The position numbers and the translations under genes are program-made. A stretch of DNA of 64,000 nt. It comes from Rhizopus sp. PT2906 (lineage: Eukaryota > Mucoromycota > Mucoromycetes > Mucorales > Rhizopodaceae). The notes below the pieces were generated by a model. That model was not told where the DNA came from. It made no database searches and saw only the letters and a program-made list of their open reading frames with translations. The DNA is taken from contig JAMYHX010000190.1 of assembly GCA_025529335.1 (NCBI GenBank), positions 1-64,000 on the forward strand, written 5' to 3'. Below, one piece after another: positions 57,114 to 64,000 of this stretch. Every line of letters begins with the position of its first letter. The first letter of the stretch is position 1.

Positions 57114-57465
57114 ATTTAAGATCTCTCAACAAAAAGTTATTTGAGTGGAAAGAAAGAAAGAAAGAAAAGAAAAAAGAAAAAAAAAAATGCGAAATGGAAT
57201 TGTTTACGTATAAATTAAAAATTTTAAACAGTCATATTTTGCATTAGGCTTTTTTCTAAATACTAACATGTCTGAAGCAAGGATGATGGGGGGGGGAACC
57301 AAAGAGACAAATTTAAAAGGAGGGAGGGGTTTAGGGCTTAGACTAGGGAATGTACATGAGTGAATAGATGATAAAGGTTGGAAACATAACCTATATCAAA
57401 TATGTGTGTCAATTCAAAATTAGCCAATTGAGTCCCCGTTTTTCTTTTTTTTTTCTTTGTTATCA
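57114..57465. promoter_or_regulatory. divergent promoter region, Mei2-like gene / APH-1
   Basis: 352 nt between divergent starts, with GA-rich repeats (57148-57190) near the Mei2-like gene and a G-run (57285-57294) in the middle. Nothing else is supported. Confidence 0.4.
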
Positions 57466-58337
57466 ATGAGCCTATTGTCCTTCTTTGGCTGTCTCTTTTT
57501 GGCTTATGGTCCCATCTTGTCCATCTTTATCCTATTTATAGCTCCAACCGCACAATATGTTCTATTAACTGTGGCAAGGTAAATAAACATTCGCGTCATG
57601 TCGAATTATTTTGTCCCTAATTGTCTTTAGTGCCTTCTTTTGTTTGATTGCTTTATTACTGTCAAGTGTCATTTGGTATGCATCCAGGACAAACTATTAC
57701 ATAAGCATACTTTATAGTATAATTATACAAGAACTATGTCGATATTGTTTTTATTTGTTACAAAGACGAGCAGAACACGGGTTAAATAGTATATCAGCCA
57801 ATCCAATGTTCCCATTCAACAAACACATATTCTCTTTTGGTAATATTGAATACTTTTCTAATCTAAGCTAATACAAACAATCCCGCAGTATTTGGATATG
57901 GATACGCCTTGACGAGCGCATTGGTTGGATACATCTCTCTCTTGGTTGAGTCGATTGGACCTGGTGTCCTGATGTGTGTGAGTTGTCCTCAGACTACCCT
58001 GTATTTTATATCTGCCATCACGACAAGTTTATTTTCACTTTTACATATTGGCTGGATGATGATTTCATTTGAAGGATACAGTGAATTACCAAAACCAAGA
58101 GGATACTGCAAGATCCTCTGGGTCATCCTATCCCATTATGGTGCTTCCTTTGCAGTAAGATATCACGATTAGCATATACAATATAAAACTCATGGAACAC
58201 CTTAGACAACCCTGAATTCTTCTGCAACAGTCAAATACGGATGCATATACTCAATCTTTATTTGTTTATTCATCATTTTAATCTCTTCATCCATCATCAT
58301 TTTCTCACTCAAATCCAAGTTTAAACTCTTACATTAA
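57466..58337 (+). CDS. APH1: APH-1, gamma-secretase subunit
   Basis: Exons 57466..57578, 57631..57839, 57889..58154 and 58206..58337 give 239 residues, mostly hydrophobic with about seven membrane spans. The start SFFGCLFLAYGP follows the APH-1 start FFGC-F-AFGP. Next are QELCRYCFYLLQRRAEHG and the fourth span ending LLVESIGPG. Conserved histidines known to matter in animal APH-1 are present in SLLHIGW and LSHYGASFA. The small-residue GxxxG stretch reads G, A, A here. APH-1 is the scaffold of gamma-secretase (with presenilin, nicastrin and PEN-2), an intramembrane protease. It is well known in animals and plants but absent from common yeast models. The stop overlaps the next gene by 4 bp. Confidence 0.88.
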
Positions 58338-59784
58338 TCAAGATCGATATCGTCAGGATGCTGTGATGAATGTTGCTGTTCTCTTAAATGTTCTTCATTA
58401 TTTCCTTGCTGTCCTTGTTCTCTATTGTTTAGATCGCTTTGTTGACTATGCTCTTGTTGATCAGGCAAAACAGAGTGACGACTAGATAAGGTTTAGAAAA
58501 AAAAAAAGGTATCCAGCAAGAATGGCTTACCAGACGGGGCATGTGCTATTGAGTTTTAACCATGGCTTGATACAATCATCATGGAATATATGTTCACAAG
58601 GAAGCTGAATGACTTGCTCAGTTGCTTCGAATGCATCTTTACATACAGCGCAATCTGCTTCTTGACCTATAAAATCATAAGTTGAGCTCTAATTATCCTA
58701 CATGACGTTTTCATTACTTTTTTCTTTTTCTGTTAATCCTCTTTTTGGCAGCGTCTCAATCACTTGCTCAGGTGCAGGTGGTGGCGCTGATCCTCTATAC
58801 AATAGTGTTAATATACCTTTTCTCCTATTTTTCTCTTTCATACCCTCCTGCTTGCTCCATCAGTTGCGTAATGATGTTATCAAAAGCTGTTCTACTGAAC
58901 ACATAATCATTTGGATTGCCGACTATTTCCTCTCCCAAAGCACCACCTGTCATGGCTGTGATGAATTGAAGGATGCTACTGTATGAGCAAAGTGAGTTTA
59001 ATTTCATGATCTATATATAAATAAATAAATATGCATTATATACCTGGCAACGTTTCCTCGGGTATCATTATTGTTGTTATTCTGTTCATCTCCTTGTTGA
59101 GACTGTTGTTGCTGTTCTTGGTTGTTACTGTTGATTGGAGAGAACGGTTGAAAGCGAATGCTACCATTGACCATATTGCCATAAAAGACGAAGGGTCGAT
59201 TACCACTACCACTACCACTTTCGTTATTGCCAGTTGCCGTCTGAGGGTTATCCGTAGTACTTTCTTGACTGCTTTCATTATTGTTATTGTTATTGTTGGT
59301 GTTATTACTTTCGGTGTGAGCTTGGTTCATCAAGTTGGCTAATAATGCTTGTACGATATTATTTATGCTCGGCTCTGGTTGTTCCTGTTGTTCATTGCTT
59401 GCTTCATTTCTGGGAGTAAAGAACTGATAGATGTCATCACCTGCTTCACCTCGATTGCCATGTGAAATCGAAAACAGTTGAGCTGATCCTCCGTCAGGTA
59501 AAAATATTTGTCTTCGAAATGTTCTAGTAGAGGTGTGGTCTGCGTCAGATTCGTGGTTGTGTTGGTGGTTATCACCCGACAAAAATTCTCGAGGATCGTC
59601 GTCAGCTTGTAACTGCCGTGCAGACGAATTAAACGATGCATATGCATTGTATATTTTTACTTACTTCTTCTATGAATTGTTCATTGCACTGCTGACAAGT
59701 AGGGTCAGGTGCCATGTAAATAGGAACCTCAGTATTGCAGATATGACACCAATATCTAGTTGGTTGACGTGCTTCTGTACTCAT
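58334..59784 (-). CDS. RNF126/RNF115-like RING-H2 E3 ubiquitin ligase
   Basis: Exons 59784..59665, 59612..59044, 58978..58844, 58794..58718, 58666..58531 and 58481..58334; 394 residues. The N-terminal zinc ribbon reads RYWCHICNTEV and DPTCQQCNEQF, as in RNF126/BCA2. After an Asn/Gln-rich spacer comes the ILQFITAMTGGALG segment and DYVFSRTAFDNIITQLMEQ, typical for this family. The RING-H2 finger is CAVCKDAFE, HIFHDDCIKPWL and CPVCR, complete. RNF126 works with BAG6 to ubiquitinate mislocalised hydrophobic proteins. The C-terminus is Gln-rich. The stop codon TAA overlaps the stop of APH-1 through the palindrome TTAA. Confidence 0.92.
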
Positions 59785-59803
59785 TGTCGATTACAAAAAT
59801 AAG

Positions 59804-59834
<31 letters not shown>

Positions 59835-59974
59835 AAAAAAAGAGAAGGAAATGAGTTGACGTGACTTTTTTAGTGTAGCATGGTTTGGATTGTAATTTTG
59901 TAAAGAATATTTCCATGATCCTTTATGGTTTCCCTTTATCCTTTTTTCTTTCTTTCTTCCTTTCTTTCTTAGAA
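59785..59974. promoter_or_regulatory. divergent promoter with a 29-nt A tract
   Basis: 190 nt between the RNF126-like start and the start of the membrane protein. An uninterrupted run of 29 A (59804-59832) lies 20 nt from the RNF126-like ATG, and a CTTT-rich run lies next to the other ATG. Long poly(dA:dT) tracts exclude nucleosomes in fungi; a promoter role is inferred. Confidence 0.45.
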
Positions 59975-60448
59975 ATGTCATTTACTTACTTGAACCATCA
60001 CCGTCTTCTTTGTTTATGCCTGACTGTGCTTATCATTTTGTTGTCTTTGATAAATTATAGTTCAAAGTCAAAACCAATATATATCCATGAACAGGATTCA
60101 CACTTGCTTGTATCTCAAGCCATTCTTGATCGTCGTCTTATATCCACTCTGGTTGCATCACAGGCTTCTATTTTTTGCCCTTTATTTATCATGTTGATAC
60201 CTCCTTCACAGACAATTTCTATCACAGAAAAGATTTGTCAGGTATTTATGCCACTCGGATTAGCAGCCAGTTGGATCTTTGCCATCCTGTTTGACTTGAA
60301 AACTATGACGGATGATTGTTGCGTGTTCATGTTGGCACATGGATTAAAGTACATAATCAGCTTACTGTTTACTATCGAATCATGTATCATGCTTATCAAT
60401 CCACAAGAACATATACAACTTGTTCCAGAGGCACAAGAGAAAGTATAA
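59975..60448 (+). CDS. four-span membrane protein, unknown
   Basis: 157 residues, single exon, ATG 59975. Hydrophobic segments: LLCLCLTVLIILLSLI (about residues 11-27), SIFCPLFIMLIPP (about 64-77), a third GLAASWIFAILFDL (about 95-109), and FMLAHGLKYIISLLF (about 115-130). A loop HEQDSHLLVSQAILD sits between spans 1 and 2. The layout resembles small tetraspanning proteins, but no family can be named. It may interact with lipids or trafficking proteins; that is speculation. Confidence 0.65.
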   Translation: MSFTYLNHHRLLCLCLTVLIILLSLINYSSKSKPIYIHEQDSHLLVSQAILDRRLISTLVASQASIFCPLFIMLIPPSQTISITEKICQVFMPLGLAASWIFAILFDLKTMTDDCCVFMLAHGLKYIISLLFTIESCIMLINPQEHIQLVPEAQEKV

Positions 60449-60562
60449 AATATGCAAAATTTACCATTTTTGGCTCTTATTGACCATAACCAAAAATAAA
60501 ACTAATAGACACATTCCTTTTTCTTTTGATTTCTTCCCTTTTCATTTATTTAATTATTCTTG

Positions 60563-61832
60563 ATGTCGCTTGTGCGTCAATATAAACATTGGACACTTTT
60601 GCTTTATCATGCATTACGTGCACCTACAATCCAGATTTATATGAAATCACCCTCTGTTGTCGCAGGTCAAGATATTTCAGGCACGGTCGTCATTCAACAT
60701 TACCAGAGCACCGTCTTTGGTGTCACTGTTAATGTGATAGGAAAGGAAGGTAAAAGGGGAATGATCGGTGTACGAAGAAAACACTCTTATCCCATTAAAT
60801 GTAGTCAACAAACAGAGTCACGTCTTTCTCAAGGATACCATCCTTCAATTGGATTCTATTGACATGGAACACAAACTGACGCTGTCATTCAACTACAGGC
60901 TGTCGGATCTATTGAGTGGCACCTATGCGCATAAAAAGGGTTCGATTCAGTACTACATTCAATGGTAACTATTTATATTTATGTGTGACTAGGCTAATTA
61001 TTTTTTAAAGTGAGCTTTGGTATACACGTTTGGGTAGCATAGAGAGAGTGAGAGTAAAGAAACGATTTGAGCTGTATTCAAACATGAGTCATTACATGGA
61101 TATGGATAAGCCTATATCTTTTTCATCTTCACATCCTGACGTGTCTATTGACTTTTATATGCCTCGTACCGTCTGGATAACAGACAATACACCTATTTAT
61201 ATGCATTTGACCATTCAAAACAATGCACTAGGCCACAGTGTAAGGGTTTATTTTTACGTTATTCTACTTATTCATTTACATCTACATTTAGATTGATGAA
61301 GTTAAACTGAGACTAGTCAAGCGATTTAAGCAACATAAAGAAATCATTGCGACTAGTTCAAGTCTAGGTTGGTGGCAACCTTTAGAACCAGAACAACAAG
61401 ATGCTATTCTGATGACAATACGACCACCTGTAAGTAATAAACATTCTGCTTGCAATCAACTCATCTTTTGCATAGGCAAATGAATTTACCATCTCACAAC
61501 AAGGAAACATGAGCGTCTCTTTTGAAGTACAAGCATTTACACGCTCCCACAGGTTGAAGAAAGACATCATGTTGGCCAACATACCTGTTATTCTTGTCCA
61601 TCCCATGTCATCCACTACATTTTCACTACCAATACTTCTTCAAGTACCTCAGATAGCCTTTCCACCCAGCATACGATACTATCCACATAAATCTCTTTTA
61701 GGCAAGATGAAAAAGAGTATATCCAGTTGGATTCACAAATCACCTTCGATCTCATCTTATGCTTCTACTGCGACTACAAGTACGGTTCAAAATGTGGCAA
61801 GCTTTGCTACGGAAAAAGTAGAGATTCCTTAG
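60563..61832 (+). CDS. arrestin-fold protein (alpha-arrestin like)
   Basis: Exons 60563..60749, 60805..60964, 61011..61239, 61292..61429 and 61476..61832; 356 residues. The N-terminal arrestin domain has RAPTIQIYMKSPSVVAGQ, SGTVVI and LSFNYRLSDLLSGTY; the C-terminal half (PRTVWITDNTPIYMHLTIQN; DEVKLRLVKRFKQ) resembles the arrestin C domain. Such proteins guide membrane cargo to ubiquitin ligases. No PPxY motif was seen, so it may lack the usual Rsp5-docking site. The C-terminus is Ser/Thr-rich. The ATG used is at 60563; the frame upstream begins TTG and was not used. Confidence 0.8.
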
Positions 61833-62032
61833 CAAAAAAAAAATGTGTACATCGAATGGATAAAGGGTTTTTCTGTAGAAATAAAATATGAAGTCTACTC
61901 AATGTGTGTGTAGACGAATCCAGACATCGTGACTGTTTTATGATTGCTCTATGCGCACCCTCCTATGAAACAGTTTTACGAATGCGCATAATTCTGTCTG
62001 TCTCTCTCTCTCTCTTTTTTTCTTAAAAGAAA

Positions 62033-62934
62033 ATGAATGAAGCCCAACTGAATTTATCCACAAAACAAAAACTTGAACCCTTTCTTTTATTATCAAAGTC
62101 AGCCAAAGGTATAGCCTGTTGTCAGCTTATAATGGACGCTTTAAATGCGCCAGGTGTTTTTGTATTCACAGAGCTTTATGAATCACCCAACATTGTTGAA
62201 GTAGGTGATTATGCACTTTTAAAATCAAGTGCTACAAATTCTTTTCTGTAGGCCTCACAATTACCTCAAGTGATACCCTACTACCAACTTTTACGCATAT
62301 TCCTTTATGGCACATTTAAAGAATATCAACAACAAAAACACAACCTACCAACATTATCAGCAGCACAGATAAAAAAGCTTAGACAATTAACCCTTGTTTC
62401 TCTTTCAGAACACACACAGGTATAAATAATACTCGCTATTTACAAAGAAATAACTGATATCTGTGTGTATAGACATTGGATTATGTCTTTTTATTAAACG
62501 AACTAGATATAGCCACAGTTCGAGAACTGGAAGATTTGATTATGGATGCCATGTATGATGGTCTCTTGACGGGTAAATTAGATCAACGCCAACAACAGCT
62601 TTTAGTGACCAAGGCGATCGGACGTGATGTGAGACCGGAGCAGCTTGACGAAATGATAGAGACACTGGGGGCATGGTCAATGCAGACAGCCAAGACACTT
62701 GCCCGTCTAGATGCCAATATAGCCTATCTACAGGAGACAGTTCAGACAAATCAGCAGGCCAAGATTGACTTTAATCGACAGATAGAAGATATTAGGAAGG
62801 AGTGTAGAGAGAACAGTCATAGCTTGTCGAATGAAGTTCTTCAAGAAGATGGCAGGTCGTCAAGAAAGGCAAGGGACGCGTATAATATTCGAAAGAGGTA
62901 TGCTAATCCTTTCCTAACCCGATGCATGTGTTAA
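62033..62934 (+). CDS. CSN7: COP9 signalosome subunit 7 (CSN7)
   Basis: The COP9 signalosome removes NEDD8 from cullins. Exons 62033..62200, 62252..62419 and 62473..62934 give 265 residues. Matches CSN7 from the start: EPFLLLSKSAKGIAC, ALNAPGVFVFTELYESPN, then RIFLYGTFKEYQQQK, LRQLTLVSLSEH, and the PCI winged-helix end VRELEDLIMDAMYDGLLTGKL and IGRDVRPEQLDEM. A coiled C-terminal helix follows. The 3' end has an alternative: a donor at 62898 (GTATGC) and an acceptor at 62941 would replace the last residues YANPFLTRCMC with a single Glu. The sequence does not decide. Confidence 0.94.
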
Positions 62935-63008
62935 CGTTAAGAGAATAGTAGAGGGCCAAAACGATTTTTGGCGGAAAAGTTAAACCAATTCTAAAATTTA
63001 TTTTAATA

Positions 63009-64000
63009 TCAATAAACCGGTTTCTTGGCCATCCAACAGTTGACTCTTGTAAATGACTGATATTCTTCAAACTCATCGCATACTTCACCTACTGCGACGT
63101 CATAATCCACAGAAGACATGCTCCATCGTTGCATATATTCGTTCTTTTTGTTCTTCAAGAATGCCTTTTGAATATCTTTATTCATAAAACCAAATTGCTT
63201 TTGATCTAACAAAGATATATCAATAAAATAAGCCAAAATCATTCTTTTTGCTTACCTGACTCAGTTGGCCATTCGCCAATTGGTATGTCTATTGTCATCA
63301 ATTCTATGTCTATAAATCCTATTTGAGATAAGGCGTCTCTTAGTGTTGATAACTCCCAGTCGATCTTCGTTTGGTCAAATTGTTCCTTGTAGAAAGCATG
63401 GAGTGCCTGCAGAACAGGGCCAGGATTATGATGTAAAAGGTCTTGTTCGATCAATTCTAACGACCCACCTGGCTTGAGGACACGAAACATTTCTGAAAAG
63501 ACATGAATCCAGTGATCTTTTTGCAGACAGGTGACCATGTTTCTTTGAAATAGGCTGACATCATAGGTAATTATTATAAGACGCATTTTTCTTTTAAAAG
63601 GAAACTTACAAGTCCACTGAGTCCGGCTCTATTGGCCAAGTTTCAATGATATTAGCCCGATAGAAAGTTTGATTTGATAACTGAATGTCAGGTAATTTAA
63701 GATCTAAACCAATCACCTGAGCATCAGGATACTGTGTCGCCATTTCTAGTACCCAAATGCCATTTCCTATTCCTGATTCTACAATTCGCTTAGGCGAGTC
63801 TAATAAGGTGCGTGTGTTTCCTTTGCGTACGTTTTTTAATAAATAATGCTAAAGCTCAAGTGTTACCGACTTGTGTAAACCTTTTTTGTGTATTTACTTG
63901 TCTCTGTTCTCTATCGTGTTCCTTAATATCTTCTTCTCTTTTCATTATAGATGCAATGCTTTGTTTTCGCTTAGCAAAGAATTCGGTGATAGACGACCTT
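63009..64000 (-). CDS. SAM-dependent methyltransferase (5' end outside window)
   Basis: Minus-strand exons 64000..63898 (partial), 63848..63610, 63554..63256 and 63205..63009. A class I methyltransferase fold is visible: VESGIGNGIWVLEMA (motif I; the usual G-x-G-x-G reads GIGNG), AQVIGLDL (ribose-binding acid), NIIETWPIEPDSVDFL (the position usually called motif II) and FRVLKPGGSLELIEQD (motif III). The substrate cannot be told. The N-terminal part (KRKQSIASIMKREED) is basic. The gene continues beyond the right edge of the window. Confidence 0.85.

Noticed and set aside
59804..59832. A29 run as the tail of a processed retro-copy
   Set aside because: It sits in a short divergent promoter with no gene copy next to it and no target duplication.

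Overview
The window is nuclear DNA from a fungus, most likely an early-diverging mould of the Mucoromycota (Mucorales-like). The DNA is AT-rich. Genes are packed on both strands and cut by many short introns (about 45-80 nt, GT..AG). Families such as SEL1L/HRD3, CCR4-NOT, a P4-ATPase, PIG-S and Usp1 are eukaryotic or fungal. The presence of an APH-1 gamma-secretase subunit, a LOG-type protein and TnpB-like 'Fanzor' relics with introns fits Mucorales better than Ascomycota. The species call is inference. All exon joins were worked out by hand from frame continuity and GT/AG ends; there is no transcript evidence.

Layout, 1-22.4 kb: aconitase (5' end cut off), a BAR-PH-ArfGAP protein, the XPG/Rad13 repair nuclease, a first block of dead mobile DNA (Helitron Rep-like fragment, Fanzor relic A, a solo LTR inside it; 9.7-12.9 kb), a zinc-domain-only Yvh1-like protein, a cytochrome b5-acyl-CoA dehydrogenase fusion, prohibitin-2, a forkhead transcription factor and a two-bromodomain protein.

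22.5-28.5 kb is a transposon graveyard: a second, different Fanzor relic (B, minus strand, with its last RuvC aspartate changed to Asn), a Mutator/SWIM-type transposase relic, a Tc1/mariner relic, a broken C2H2 reading frame, an unrecognised ORF and an LTR-like sequence related to the solo LTR.

28.5-64 kb is dense again: STK19 homologue, a Thr/Ala-rich small protein, a secreted arginase/agmatinase-family enzyme, SEL1L/HRD3, a LOG-like phosphoribohydrolase, a FEN1-like Rad2-family nuclease, a DOPA-type extradiol dioxygenase, a twin CX9C protein, mL67/Mhr1, NOT2, a Usp1 coiled-coil protein, PIG-S, a Dnf-type flippase flanked by two small inverted paralogues, a Mei2-like RNA-binding protein, APH-1, an RNF126-like E3 ligase, a four-span membrane protein, an arrestin-fold protein, CSN7 and a methyltransferase running off the right edge.

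The genes do not form one pathway. Several themes recur: DNA repair nucleases (XPG, a FEN1-like protein, STK19), protein quality control and ubiquitin (HRD3, RNF126-like, CSN7), mitochondrial maintenance (aconitase, PHB2, mL67, CX9C), and membrane traffic (ArfGAP, flippase, arrestin, PIG-S, APH-1). Convergent gene pairs are very tight: two pairs overlap in their stop-codon regions.
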